64,000 nt of DNA from Bradyrhizobium sp. JYMT SZCCT0180 (GCF_018130165.1 NZ_JAFCLZ010000026.1:54224-118223); one strand, 5' to 3'; shown: positions 6,981 to 15,387, numbered from the stretch's first letter. Numbers and translations are program-made. Notes: generated by a model not told the origin, from the letters alone.

Positions 6981-7934
6981 TCAATAAAGCTGCACAGGGA
7001 GCGGGGTGCCGTCCTTGCCGACCACGAGGCCCCAAGTCTCGCCGGGAGCGAACTCGAACTCCCGGTTGTGCGCCGTGCCGCTCGCGAGCTTGAGGCTGAC
7101 CTTGTATTTGCCGGGCGGCAGATTGACTTCCTGACCATTGGGCGATTTGCGTCCGCTATGGGCATCGTCAGTCAAACTTTCTCCGGCGCCAGCGGCCAAA
7201 TTGATGATCTGCTGGTTGACGGTGATGACGGCCGCTTCCTTCGCGCCGTTGCCAAGCCGCAGCCGCATTTGCCCTGGCATCGGCAGGATGTCGCCATCCG
7301 CGTCCGCAGGCTTGCGCTGCGACAAATCGGCGATCGTCCTGTCGCCCTGGCGGGTGAGCCGAAGCTGCGCCGGTCCATCCTTGGTGGCGAACGTGATCGT
7401 GGCCTTGTCTCGCTCGATGACCGCGCCTTCATTTTCCGTCCAGCCGCGCTTGGCGAGTGCCTCGCGATAGAAGCGGAGTGTGCCTGCGAGATCGAGCGGC
7501 GTTTCGACGTGAACCGCGTCAATGAACCGTGAACTCTTGCCCGTCGTGACAACCCAGGGCTTGGGCCGCGGCAAGCCGGAGGCTAGATCGTCGCTCGCGG
7601 CCTCTGCGGGCTTGGCGTCCGAGCTGACGCTGCAGAGCAGCCGCCTGCCGATGGCATTCTGCGGACAGTCAGCAATGGCCCATGCCGTCTTGTCGGTATA
7701 GCTCCCCTGGAATTTGGGCGGCGTGTTCGACGGGATTGCCGGAGTCCCCTGAGTGGTGGTCCGCGATGACCAATGAAGGGCGCACGGGACGACCAACGGT
7801 GAATAGCCGGTCGCGCAATAATCATAGGGATCCAGCACTTTCGCGAGCGCCACCGTCAGCACGCCTACCGTGGAAGCGGCCGCCGCAACCAGCAGGCCGC
7901 TGACCAGCAAAACAACTTTCGTTCGACGCTCCAT
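6981..7934 (-). CDS. Membrane-anchored protein of unknown function
   Basis: This 317-residue protein begins MERRTK and then has one hydrophobic helix (VVLLVSGLLVAAAASTVGVL). A large extracytoplasmic part with several cysteines follows (DYCATGYSPLVVPCALHW). A middle segment (about 140-215) resembles an alpha-beta module with FYREALAKRGW and TITFATKDGPAQLRL. The last 100 residues look like a beta-sandwich (VNLPPGKYKVSLKLASG, GETWGLVVGKDG), similar in feel to carrier or stalk domains, but I cannot name the family. I use the ATG at 7934; the frame is open to a TTG at 7970. It converges on the candidate sRNA. Confidence 0.7.
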   Translation of the reverse strand: MERRTKVVLLVSGLLVAAAASTVGVLTVALAKVLDPYDYCATGYSPLVVPCALHWSSRTTTQGTPAIPSNTPPKFQGSYTDKTAWAIADCPQNAIGRRLLCSVSSDAKPAEAASDDLASGLPRPKPWVVTTGKSSRFIDAVHVETPLDLAGTLRFYREALAKRGWTENEGAVIERDKATITFATKDGPAQLRLTRQGDRTIADLSQRKPADADGDILPMPGQMRLRLGNGAKEAAVITVNQQIINLAAGAGESLTDDAHSGRKSPNGQEVNLPPGKYKVSLKLASGTAHNREFEFAPGETWGLVVGKDGTPLPVQLY

Positions 7935-8124
7935 TGGATGGATTTCCGGTGTTGAGAGGGCTGGGCTCAAGTGCCCGTCCTGAGCTTAGTGGCGCCAGCC
8001 ATGCAAAGCGTTCATCGCCTGCGAGTCGTTGTTTTCTCTGGCGATTTTCGGGGGGAGCAAACCTCGCGCCTGTTGCGGCCTCATGCTAGCGATGGCGCCC
8101 ATGACATCAGGAAAGCGACCCGCC

Positions 8125-9171
8125 ATGACCCCCAACCCCCAGCAGTTTGCGAGCGACAATTATGCCGGCATTTGCCCGGAGGCGTGGGCGGCGATGGCGG
8201 AGGCCAATCAGGGGCACGCGACCGCCTATGGCGACGATCCCTGGACCCAACGCGCCTCGGACGCGTTCCGGGAATTGTTCGAGAAGCCGGACGCCGAAGT
8301 GTTTTTTGCCTTCAACGGCACCGCGGCCAATTCGCTGGCGCTGGCGTCCCTGTGCCAGTCCTATCACAGCGTGATCTGCTCTTCCTCGGCCCATGTGGAG
8401 ACCGACGAATGCGGCGCGCCGGAATTCTTTTCCAACGGCTCAAAACTTCTGATCGCGGCGAGCGAGGACGGCAAGCTGACGCCGGAACTGGTGCGAGGCC
8501 TCGCCACCGGCCGATCCGACATCCATTTCCCAAAACCGCGCGTGGTCACGATCACGCAGCCGACCGAGACCGGCCAGGTGTATTCGCTGGGTGAAATCCG
8601 CGCGCTGGCGGCGACCTGCCAGGAAATCGGCCTGCGGCTGCACATGGACGGCGCGCGCTTTGCCAACGCCTGCGCGTCGCTGAATTGTTCGCCGGCGGAG
8701 ATGACCTGGAAGGCAGGCGTCGATTTGCTGTGTTTCGGCGGCACCAAGAACGGCATGGCGGTCGGCGAAGCGATATTGTTTTTCGATCCGCGTCTCGCCG
8801 AAGATTTTGACTATCGCTGCAAGCAGGCGGGGCAGCTTGCCTCGAAGATGCGCTTCCTCGCGGCCCCCTGGGTCGGCATGCTGCAGGACGGCACGTGGCT
8901 GCGCAATGCACAGCATGCCAACGCCGGCGCCGCGCGGCTCGCTGCCGCGGTGGCCGATTTGCCGGATTTCAAGCTGATGTTTCCGGTGGAGGCAAACGCG
9001 GTGTTCCTGCGCGCCTCCGCCGACCACCTGGAAGCGCTGCGCCAGCGCGGCTGGCAGTTTTATACCTTCATCGGCGGCGGCGCGCGCTTCATGTTCGCCT
9101 GGGACGCCGATCCGGCAAGGGTCGATACGCTGGCGCGGGATATCAGGGAGGTGAGTGAGGCGCATCGGTAG
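8125..9171 (+). CDS. ltaE: Low-specificity L-threonine aldolase
   Basis: This PLP enzyme cleaves threonine or allo-threonine to glycine and acetaldehyde. The protein has 348 residues, a usual length, and belongs to the beta-eliminating lyase fold. Visible landmarks are FASDNYAGICPE at the N-terminus, HMDGARFANA with the PLP-contacting Asp, and LCFGGTKNGM with the Schiff-base lysine. The start is the ATG at 8125 after AGGAAAG; the open frame runs back to 8029 but that extension is unlikely. The gene stands alone. A 45-base stretch at its 3' end is repeated at about 9731-9776, behind the next gene. Confidence 0.9.
   Translation: MTPNPQQFASDNYAGICPEAWAAMAEANQGHATAYGDDPWTQRASDAFRELFEKPDAEVFFAFNGTAANSLALASLCQSYHSVICSSSAHVETDECGAPEFFSNGSKLLIAASEDGKLTPELVRGLATGRSDIHFPKPRVVTITQPTETGQVYSLGEIRALAATCQEIGLRLHMDGARFANACASLNCSPAEMTWKAGVDLLCFGGTKNGMAVGEAILFFDPRLAEDFDYRCKQAGQLASKMRFLAAPWVGMLQDGTWLRNAQHANAGAARLAAAVADLPDFKLMFPVEANAVFLRASADHLEALRQRGWQFYTFIGGGARFMFAWDADPARVDTLARDIREVSEAHR
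9123..9171. repeat. Short direct repeat, copy 1 (3' end of the aldolase gene)
   Basis: CGATACGCTGGCG, then ATATCAGGGAGGTGAGTGAG and GCGCATCG match 9731-9776 with few changes and a four-base gap. This copy is coding: it forms the last 16 codons of the aldolase. Confidence 0.7.
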
Positions 9172-9251
9172 ATTTCGTTTGACGCGGTTAGTTCGCCTTG
9201 CGATCAACTGAAGGGTGCACGCGGCGAAATGCGAAAACGGTTAAATTATCG

Positions 9252-9713
9252 ATGTGGATACGACTCGGCTGCCTGATCTTTTTGATTTGCGCTGCAGTGC
9301 CTGTTTACGCTGAGGCCGATCCTGCCGCTCAATGGACGAAACAAATCCGCGATCGTTTGATGGCGAACCGACGATATCCGCCTGAGGCGCGGAAGCAGGC
9401 CGGTTCGGCGGTAGTCGGCTTCGTCCTGAACCGCTCGGGCGAACTGGTTTCGAGTTGGCTCAAGGAAAGTACCGGTTCGCCGATCCTGGATGCCGAAGCT
9501 CTGGCGATGATCGACCGGGCGCGACCTTTTCCGGCAGCACCGCCCGAAGCAGACGACCTGACTTTTGTCTTGCCGGTAATTTTTTCTACTCAACGCCCAC
9601 CGACAACCATCGACCCTGCTAGGGAAGCCGAAATCCGCAAGCAGGACGGCGCCATCCGCGAGGAAAACTCGGCGATCAACGCCAGGCTACGGAGCCTGTG
9701 CCGGGGCTGTTGA
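9252..9713 (+). CDS. Exported TonB C-terminal domain protein
   Basis: This 153-residue protein has a signal peptide (MWIRLGCLIFLICAAVPVYA) and a TonB-C-like domain over residues 25-115: RRYPPEAR, then VGFVLNRSGELV, GSPILDAEALAMIDRA and PFPAAPP. It lacks the N-terminal anchor and proline-rich spacer of a true TonB. It is therefore better read as a stand-alone periplasmic domain protein than as an energy transducer. The start is uncertain: the ATG at 9252 gives a good signal peptide but has no clear ribosome site, and a TTG at 9198 is possible. Direct repeats flank the gene. Confidence 0.72.
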   Translation: MWIRLGCLIFLICAAVPVYAEADPAAQWTKQIRDRLMANRRYPPEARKQAGSAVVGFVLNRSGELVSSWLKESTGSPILDAEALAMIDRARPFPAAPPEADDLTFVLPVIFSTQRPPTTIDPAREAEIRKQDGAIREENSAINARLRSLCRGC

Positions 9714-9730
9714 ATTGACGACCCGGCGCG

Positions 9731-9776
9731 ATCGATGCGCTGGCGATATCAGGGAGGTGAGTGGGGCGTATCGATG
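9731..9776. repeat. Short direct repeat, copy 2 (after the TonB-C gene)
   Basis: ATCGATGCGCTGGCG, then ATATCAGGGAGGTGAGTGGG and GCGTATCG repeat the end of the aldolase gene. Here it is non-coding and degenerate, and lies 18 bases after the TonB-C gene. Confidence 0.7.
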
Positions 9777-9838
9777 AGGCGTCGAGAGCGCGAAGAGTTC
9801 CTTCTTAACCGGACTGTAATTGACGAAGGAAAAGGCTG

Positions 9839-10354
9839 ATGGTCGGCGTGCGAAAGCTCCTGCGAATGGGAATTTGGTCGCTTCTCGTTTCGGTCCTGTT
9901 GGTGAATGCGATCGGCATTACGTCGGCGAATGCGCACCTGCAGTTGGGCGGGCAGGGCCCCATATGCATCAGGGTTTACGAGTTGACCGAGGATCGGAGC
10001 TTTAGAACGCGTGACGATTTCGCTGATCGCGTCGGCAGTTCACTTCAAGCCAAGCTTAGAGCATTTCGACCGGTCAGGACTGTTCGAGCAGAACCAAACT
10101 GCATTAAGCCTGACCAACCAGGATATGATCGTCAGCTAAGAATGATTCTTACGGTCAAAAAACTAAAGATCAAGATAGATGGGCGCGACTGGAATTTGAT
10201 CATAGCCGGCGGGGTGTCGGCAGATGGCGTATTTCAAGATCGCGAAACTCAGCCAGCCATCATCGTGCAGCAAGACACTGTTTCTGACGTTAGCATTGTG
10301 GATGCAATCGGAGATTTTGTCGATCGCACCATCGTCGCCGCACTGCGACGATAG
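9839..10354 (+). CDS. Exported protein of unknown function
   Basis: This 171-residue protein has a good signal peptide (hydrophobic IWSLLVSVLLVNAIGITSANA-HL). A ribosome site, GAAGGAAAAGG, sits just before the ATG at 9839. The mature part has two cysteines (ICIRVYEL, EPNCIKP) and alternating strands such as RMILTVKKLKIKIDGRDWNLIIAGG. It ends in a short helix (VDAIGDFVDRTIVAALRR). I do not recognise the family. The local base composition is lower in GC than in the neighbours, particularly at 9960-10200, so it may be a later arrival. A periplasmic location is inferred. Confidence 0.68.
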   Translation: MVGVRKLLRMGIWSLLVSVLLVNAIGITSANAHLQLGGQGPICIRVYELTEDRSFRTRDDFADRVGSSLQAKLRAFRPVRTVRAEPNCIKPDQPGYDRQLRMILTVKKLKIKIDGRDWNLIIAGGVSADGVFQDRETQPAIIVQQDTVSDVSIVDAIGDFVDRTIVAALRR

Positions 10355-10374
10355 TTGCTGAACGGTTGTCTCGT

Positions 10375-10497
10375 CGAGCCCGCGAACGCAGGGATTCATG
10401 ACCACCGGTGGCAATTGTTTGCTCGCTGAGCGTTGTCTTCCTTTCGCAATAATGCGGGCCGCGGAGTATGGGTCCCTGCGTTCGCAGGGACGACGGA
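10375..10497. repeat. REP-like palindromic doublet, family 3
   Basis: The right half holds the self-folding GTCCCTGCGTTCGCAGGGAC followed by GAC. The left half is a degenerate inverted counterpart (GAGCCCGCGAACGCAGGGAT). Similar arms occur at 56438-56466 and 63472-63616. It lies between convergent genes. Confidence 0.5.
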
Positions 10498-10506
10498 AGA
10501 GCGCGT

Positions 10507-10538
10507 AAAAAAACGGCGCGCCGTTAAGCGCGCCGTTT
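10507..10538 (-). terminator. Intrinsic terminator of phyR
   Basis: An 11-bp perfect stem (AAACGGCGCGC with GCGCGCCGTTT, loop of six) is followed on the minus strand by seven T residues. It lies 24 bases after the phyR stop. Confidence 0.85.
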
Positions 10539-10561
10539 CGATTCAACACATCAATCCCAGC

Positions 10562-11368
10562 CTAGCCCGTCGCGGCCCTTGGCGCGCGGTTGCGGGAGTT
10601 GCGCTGGAAGAACAGCGCCTGGCTCGCCACCGCCGAGACCATCGCCGGCTGGAACGGTTTTGAGATCAGGAACGCCGGCTCGGGGCGTTCGCCGGTGAGG
10701 AAGCGCTCGGGGTAGGCGGTGATGAACACCACGGGGACCTCGAACACCTTCAAGAGCTCGTTGACCGCATCGAGGCCGGAAGAGCCGTCGGCGAGCTGGA
10801 TGTCGGCGAGGATCAGGCCGGGCTTCTTGTTCTTGGCCAGCGCGACCGCGTCGGCATGGGTGCGGGCGACGCCGATGACGTTGTGGCCGAGATTCTTCAC
10901 GAGGCTCTCGAGGTCCATCGCGATGAAGGTCTCGTCCTCGATGATGAGAACATCGGTGGCGATTTCCGCCGCCATCTCGCGGCCGGCGGCGTCCGCAAGC
11001 TTGCGGGTCTCGGCGATGTCGGTGCCGAGAATGTAACCCACTTCCTCCTCGGAAAAGCCTTCCAGCGACAGCAGGAGGAAGGCCTGGCGCGGCAGAGGTG
11101 TGATGTTCGAGAGCCGGCGCTCCGACGGCAGGGCCAGCGTCGCGACATCAGGGTTCTCGTTGACCGAGACTGAATTCCAGATCTGCGTGAACAGCCGGAA
11201 CAGTCCGGCGCGCGGACCGTGCTTTTCGTCGAGCAGCGAGCCATCCTGCAGCAGGGCCTCCAGCATGGCCCCGACATAAGCGTCACCTGACGCCTGGTTT
11301 CCGGTCAGCGCGCGGGCGTAGCGCCGCAGCAGCGGCAAATGTTCAGCAACGAGCTGTGATCGGGACAT
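10562..11368 (-). CDS. phyR: General stress response regulator PhyR
   Basis: PhyR is the anti-anti-sigma factor of the alphaproteobacterial general stress response. When phosphorylated, its sigma-like domain captures NepR and so frees EcfG. The 268 residues match the family. The N-terminal half (1-135) is ECF sigma-like (LPLLRRYARALTGNQASGDA, then LPRQAFLLLSLEGFSEEEVGYIL). The C-terminal half is a receiver with acidic pocket DVLIIEDE, phospho-acceptor Asp in LILADIQLADG, the Thr of VVFITAYPE and the Lys of LISKPF. The start at 11368 has GGAGTGGGG upstream. It diverges from nepR-ecfG, with promoter candidates between them. Confidence 0.97.
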   Translation of the reverse strand: MSRSQLVAEHLPLLRRYARALTGNQASGDAYVGAMLEALLQDGSLLDEKHGPRAGLFRLFTQIWNSVSVNENPDVATLALPSERRLSNITPLPRQAFLLLSLEGFSEEEVGYILGTDIAETRKLADAAGREMAAEIATDVLIIEDETFIAMDLESLVKNLGHNVIGVARTHADAVALAKNKKPGLILADIQLADGSSGLDAVNELLKVFEVPVVFITAYPERFLTGERPEPAFLISKPFQPAMVSAVASQALFFQRNSRNRAPRAATG

Positions 11369-11484
11369 CCCCACTCCATCCTTGTCTGAGGCCCTGTGCG
11401 GGCCACATCTGGGTCGAACCTGAACGCCTGGTCCGGCGTAACCTATCCTGAAACGGGGCGACCCGGTTCCCCTGTCATCCCGAA

Positions 11485-11509
11485 TACGCCTGAGGGGCGA
11501 AAAAGTTCC
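11485..11509 (-). promoter_or_regulatory. EcfG-type promoter candidate for phyR
   Basis: On the minus strand: GGAAC, 16 bases, CGTA, one mismatch from the EcfG consensus. It lies 117 bases before the phyR start. Autoregulation of phyR by EcfG is known in related bacteria. Confidence 0.6.
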
Positions 11510-11530
11510 TTCAAACAGTTCCCTAATTTC

Positions 11531-11555
11531 GGAACTTTTCGGGACCCATCGCATT
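11531..11555 (+). promoter_or_regulatory. EcfG-type promoter candidate for nepR-ecfG
   Basis: GGAAC at 11531-11535, a 16-base spacer and CATT at 11552-11555, one mismatch from the consensus. It lies 52 bases before the TTG at 11607 and fits positive feedback of EcfG on its own operon. Confidence 0.6.
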
Positions 11556-11606
11556 AGGCTTTGACCAAGAGCGCGGGCGGCCAAGGCCTAATTTCGAGGA
11601 AAAGTC

Positions 11607-11855
11607 TTGAAATACAAGGTACTTAACACTCGGGGAAGCGTGGATGACATCATGAAAGAAGCAAAGAAGCAGGGCGGTCTCAATGCAGAGATCCAGTCCA
11701 GAATCGGCCACCAGCTGCGCGCCATGTATGATGACGTGGTGCGGCAAGGGGTGCCAGACCGCTTTGCGGAGCTGATCCGGAAGCTCGACGGTCCGGAGGC
11801 GGCTACCGCCGCCCAGGGCGGCGGCGAACCTGACAAAAACAATGGAGGTAGCTAA
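11607..11855 (+). CDS. nepR: Anti-sigma factor NepR
   Basis: NepR is the small protein that holds EcfG inactive until phosphorylated PhyR displaces it. The core is present: IQSRIGHQLRAMYDDVVRQG, then VPDRFAELIRKLD, the two helices that contact both partners. The start is open. A TTG at 11607 is preceded by GAGGAAAAG at good spacing and gives 82 residues. The ATG at 11652 gives 67 residues, closer to the usual family length, but has a weak ribosome site. The stop overlaps the ecfG start by one base (TAATG), so translation of sigma and anti-sigma is coupled. The C-terminal tail is Gly-rich and probably disordered. Confidence 0.93.
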   Translation: MKYKVLNTRGSVDDIMKEAKKQGGLNAEIQSRIGHQLRAMYDDVVRQGVPDRFAELIRKLDGPEAATAAQGGGEPDKNNGGS

Positions 11856-12400
11856 TGCCTCTCACCGATTCACTCCGCGACGACATCCTGGCGTCGGTAC
11901 CGTCCTTGCGCGCGTTCGCCATTTCGCTCAGCGGTAATGGCGACCGTGCGGACGATCTGGTGCAGGAAACCTTGCTGCGCGCGATCGCCAACATCGACTC
12001 CTTCCAGCCCGGTTCGAACCTGCCGGCCTGGCTGTTCACGATCCTGCGCAACCTGTTCCGCTCCGACTATCGCAAGCGGCGGCGCGAGGTCGAGGACGCC
12101 GAGGGCAATTACGCCAAGACCCTGAAGACCCAGCCGGCGCAGAACGCGCATCTGGAGTTCGAGGAGTTTCGCGTTGCGCTTGACAAGCTGCCGCAGGACC
12201 AGCGCGAAGCGTTGATCCTGGTCGGCGCCTCCGGCTTCTCCTACGAGGACGCCGCCGCCATCTGCGGCTGCGCGGTGGGCACCATCAAGAGCCGCGTCAA
12301 CCGCGCGCGCTCGAAGCTTTCCGCCCTGCTCTATGTCGACGGCGCCGAGGATTTCGGCCCCGACAACACGGTGCGTGCGGTGATCGGCGGCAACAGCTGA
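11855..12400 (+). CDS. ecfG: ECF sigma factor EcfG (general stress response)
   Basis: This 181-residue ECF sigma factor directs RNA polymerase to GGAAC-N16/17-CGTT promoters. Region 2 covers about residues 10-80 (GNGDRADDLVQETLLRAIAN, then PAWLFTILRNLFRSDYRKRR), and region 4 covers about 115-165 (LDKLPQDQREALILVGASGF, SYEDAAAICGCAVGTIKSRV). The position directly after nepR and opposite phyR is diagnostic for the EcfG group. The start overlaps the nepR stop, with GGAGGT inside nepR. A strong terminator follows at 12422-12451, so the operon has two genes. Confidence 0.96.
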   Translation: MPLTDSLRDDILASVPSLRAFAISLSGNGDRADDLVQETLLRAIANIDSFQPGSNLPAWLFTILRNLFRSDYRKRRREVEDAEGNYAKTLKTQPAQNAHLEFEEFRVALDKLPQDQREALILVGASGFSYEDAAAICGCAVGTIKSRVNRARSKLSALLYVDGAEDFGPDNTVRAVIGGNS

Positions 12401-12421
12401 CATGCACCGGTTCGCATGACG

Positions 12422-12451
12422 AAAAGGCGGCCCGACCGGGCCGCCTTTTTT
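12422..12451 (+). terminator. Intrinsic terminator of nepR-ecfG
   Basis: A stem of GGCGGCCCG with CGGGCCGCC is extended by AAAA/TTTT pairs, then a T-run. It begins 22 bases after the ecfG stop. Confidence 0.85.
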
Positions 12452-12474
12452 GTTTATCGGCAAGTTCCGGGTTT

Positions 12475-12558
12475 CTAGTTCAGGCCGCCAAAGGCGTAGA
12501 TCAGCACGAGAATCGGCAAGGGTATGCCGAGCAGCCACAACAGCAGATAGCGTCCCAT
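12475..12558 (-). CDS. 27-residue single-span membrane protein
   Basis: This small frame reads MGRYLLLWLLG, then IPLPILVLIYAFGGLN. It is almost entirely hydrophobic after a short basic start, and so is a predicted single-span inner membrane peptide. The ATG at 12558 has GGAGACG at good spacing, which supports real translation. From memory, similar peptides of this length occur in many rhizobial genomes, usually unannotated or called hypothetical; I cannot confirm that here. It lies alone between the ecfG terminator and a palindromic repeat. Function unknown. Confidence 0.65.
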   Translation of the reverse strand: MGRYLLLWLLGIPLPILVLIYAFGGLN

Positions 12559-12625
12559 GGTGCGTCTCCGTCCATCATCTGATTGATACGGATAGATGCG
12601 CGGGGGACACGGGTGGTTCCGCACG

Positions 12626-12720
12626 TCGTAGGGTGGGCAAAGGCGCGCTTGCGCCGTGCCCACCATCGATCGAATTCGTCGCTTGAATGGTGGGCACGCT
12701 TCGCTTTGCCCACCCTACGA
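12626..12720. repeat. REP-like palindromic doublet, family 6
   Basis: TCGTAGGGTGGGCAAA at the left is matched by TTTGCCCACCCTACGA at the right, with inner arms GTGCCCACCAT and ATGGTGGGCAC. It lies three bases from the kinase stop codon and could serve as its transcript end. Confidence 0.75.
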
Positions 12721-12722
12721 AG

Positions 12723-14384
12723 TCACGACTTCACCGGCCGCACCGGGGCGGAGAGCTGTTCGGTGCGGTCGCGTTCGGTCATGTCGACGACGGTGACCAT
12801 GGGCGCGATCAGCTCATAGACGTAGCTGACGTCGGTGAAGAAGCGCTTGGCGGTGCCGCCGAGCGCTTCCGGCGCCACGCGGTCGAGCAGGATCAGGCCG
12901 AAATCACTGTCCTCGCGCCGGGTCGCCGCTGACGTGTTGAACTCTTCCCAGCGGAAATGGAAAACCGTATCCGGCTCCTCGCCCGATATTTCCCAGTTCG
13001 CAACGATATGCGGATGCTTGCCGACCAGCGACAGGCCCTCGTCGGAATGCGACGCCAGTTCGAAGAACAACAGCGACAGCGATTGCGCGGCGCGCGCGCT
13101 CACCGCGATATCAGGACCGTTGACCGCGATGCGGTCAGCATGCGGAATCGCGCGCGCCTCGAACAGCCCCTTCAGCTTGACGCCCTGCCACTGGCTCTCG
13201 CTCAGCAGCGTGACCACGTTCGACATCGCATGGATGCGCCCGATCAAAAGCTCGCGCGAGACGTCGATGTCGGAGCCGTGGCGCAGCGTTCGCGTCACGA
13301 TCGACTGGATCACCGCGAGGATGTTCTTGACCCGGTGGTTGAGCTCGTCGATCACGGCCGTCAGCCGCCGCTCGAAGCCGATCCGCACCTGGATCTCGCG
13401 GCTGAGCCGCAGATTGTTGTAGGCGACATAGCCGAACAGGCCGCAGACGATGCCGGTCAGCGCCAGCCCGATCGCCGCCACGATCGCCGCCGTCTGCTGC
13501 GCCCGCACGGCCACGTTGGTCTTGGCGTAATAGCCGAGCGACCAGTCGCGCCCGCCGAAGGTCACGGTGCGAACCATCGACGGCGCCGGGCCTCCCGGCT
13601 TGACCGGCTGCAAGGTGACGACACCCTGGTCGTTGGCGACGAATTCGTCATTGACGTCAGTCGGGTCCTTCAGCACCACCGAAAACAGCGACCGGTCGTC
13701 ATTGGTCAGCATCAGCGTCGCCAGTTCGTAGGAAAACGTGACGAAGCCTGCGGCCTCGCTGGAGCCTTCCTGATAAACTGGCGCGGCGAGCACGATTCCG
13801 ACCGGACCATCCTTGCGCAACAGCGGGATCGGGTCCGACGCGACCGGCTTGCCGCCCTCCATCACCTGCGTCAGCACCGGCCCGATGATCGAGTGGCGGT
13901 CGTAAGCGCGGCCCGGAAAGCTCAGCGTATCCGCGCTGCGCGGCTCGAGGTCCATCAGCACGTTGATCGGCTTGTCGATCGCCTTCATATCCAGCGGCTG
14001 GTCGTCGAAATCGCGAATCGTCGGATCGGTGAACCCCGAGCTCTTCAGCACCGCGCGCGCCGCTTCCAGTTCGTCCGGCTTGAGCCGCGCGATCCAGTTG
14101 GCGACCACGAAATCGGTCTTGAAGGCGTAGATCGACGCGCGCAGCGGTTGCAGCATGTTGGCCTTGAGCACCGACGGCGCGCGGAAAAGCCCGGAGGCGA
14201 CGCGCGCCAGCAGCTCGCGTTCGGTCAGCCGGTCCTGCACCAGGCTGGCGTGGACGTCGATGGCGCGCGCCAGCGCGATGCCGTCGAGAGTCACTTCCTG
14301 TTCATGAACGCGATAGGCCGCAAGACCGGAGAGCAGAACTCCGATCAGCGCGATGAAGCCGATAATGAAACCCAGCCGGACCAC
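12723..14384 (-). CDS. HWE/HRXXN-type sensor histidine kinase with degenerate ATP-binding domain
   Basis: This 553-residue membrane sensor has helices near residues 5-25 and 310-335 that flank a large periplasmic part (about 26-305), probably a CHASE-type sensor. The cytoplasmic part has the H-box LNHRVKNILAVIQSI, the HRXXN pattern seen in kinases of the general stress response. The expected N-box of this class (ELATNAxKYGALS) appears as ELASHSDEGLSL, with the ATP/Mg-binding Asn replaced by His, and the glycine boxes are weak. It may therefore be a pseudokinase, phosphatase or receiver-binding sensor. Its position beside phyR-nepR-ecfG makes PhyR the likely partner. The start is GTG at 14384; the frame stays open upstream. 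Confidence 0.87.
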   Translation of the reverse strand: MVRLGFIIGFIALIGVLLSGLAAYRVHEQEVTLDGIALARAIDVHASLVQDRLTERELLARVASGLFRAPSVLKANMLQPLRASIYAFKTDFVVANWIARLKPDELEAARAVLKSSGFTDPTIRDFDDQPLDMKAIDKPINVLMDLEPRSADTLSFPGRAYDRHSIIGPVLTQVMEGGKPVASDPIPLLRKDGPVGIVLAAPVYQEGSSEAAGFVTFSYELATLMLTNDDRSLFSVVLKDPTDVNDEFVANDQGVVTLQPVKPGGPAPSMVRTVTFGGRDWSLGYYAKTNVAVRAQQTAAIVAAIGLALTGIVCGLFGYVAYNNLRLSREIQVRIGFERRLTAVIDELNHRVKNILAVIQSIVTRTLRHGSDIDVSRELLIGRIHAMSNVVTLLSESQWQGVKLKGLFEARAIPHADRIAVNGPDIAVSARAAQSLSLLFFELASHSDEGLSLVGKHPHIVANWEISGEEPDTVFHFRWEEFNTSAATRREDSDFGLILLDRVAPEALGGTAKRFFTDVSYVYELIAPMVTVVDMTERDRTEQLSAPVRPVKS

Positions 14385-14748
14385 TCGCTTACTCGGGAAT
14401 AATGTGTTGGCGAAGAGAAGAAAACATTCGAGGTCTGCCGGGGCGGCAACAAATGTAAACCGGACGACGGCCGATCGCGGTCGAATATGAATGAGCGATC
14501 ATCAGCACGCAACTAACGGGTTGGCAGCGGGCAACAAGTGGCCGCCGTTAACGCTGATTTCGCGGGGCCAGAAGATGCTAATGAAGCCGGACCCGTTTGG
14601 TTCCAGGCATCCCGGCAATATCTTGCGAAGCGACATCCTGTCACCGTCGCGCCCCGGGATGGCGGATTTAAGAAGGCGCCCCGACGCAGGGCCGTGGGCC
14701 GCGGCCGTTAACCAAATCCGGCGGCGTTAACCTTCCTCTACCTTGCCT
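14385..14748. other. 364-base intergenic region between the kinase and ureG
   Basis: Apart from the promoter candidate at 14580-14604 I find nothing firm. A 79-codon open frame at 14491-14730 on the plus strand has no ribosome site and no recognisable protein. Two GTTAAC motifs occur at 14706 and 14727. Confidence 0.5.
14580..14604 (-). promoter_or_regulatory. Possible EcfG-type promoter for the kinase gene
   Basis: On the minus strand: GGAAC, 16 bases, CATT, the same variant as before nepR. It is about 196 bases upstream of the kinase start, a long leader, so it is less certain than the others. Confidence 0.4.

Positions 14749-15387
<639 letters not shown>

Noticed and set aside
14491..14730. 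79-codon frame between the kinase and ureG
   Set aside because: No ribosome site, no hydrophobic or domain pattern, and a composition like non-coding DNA.
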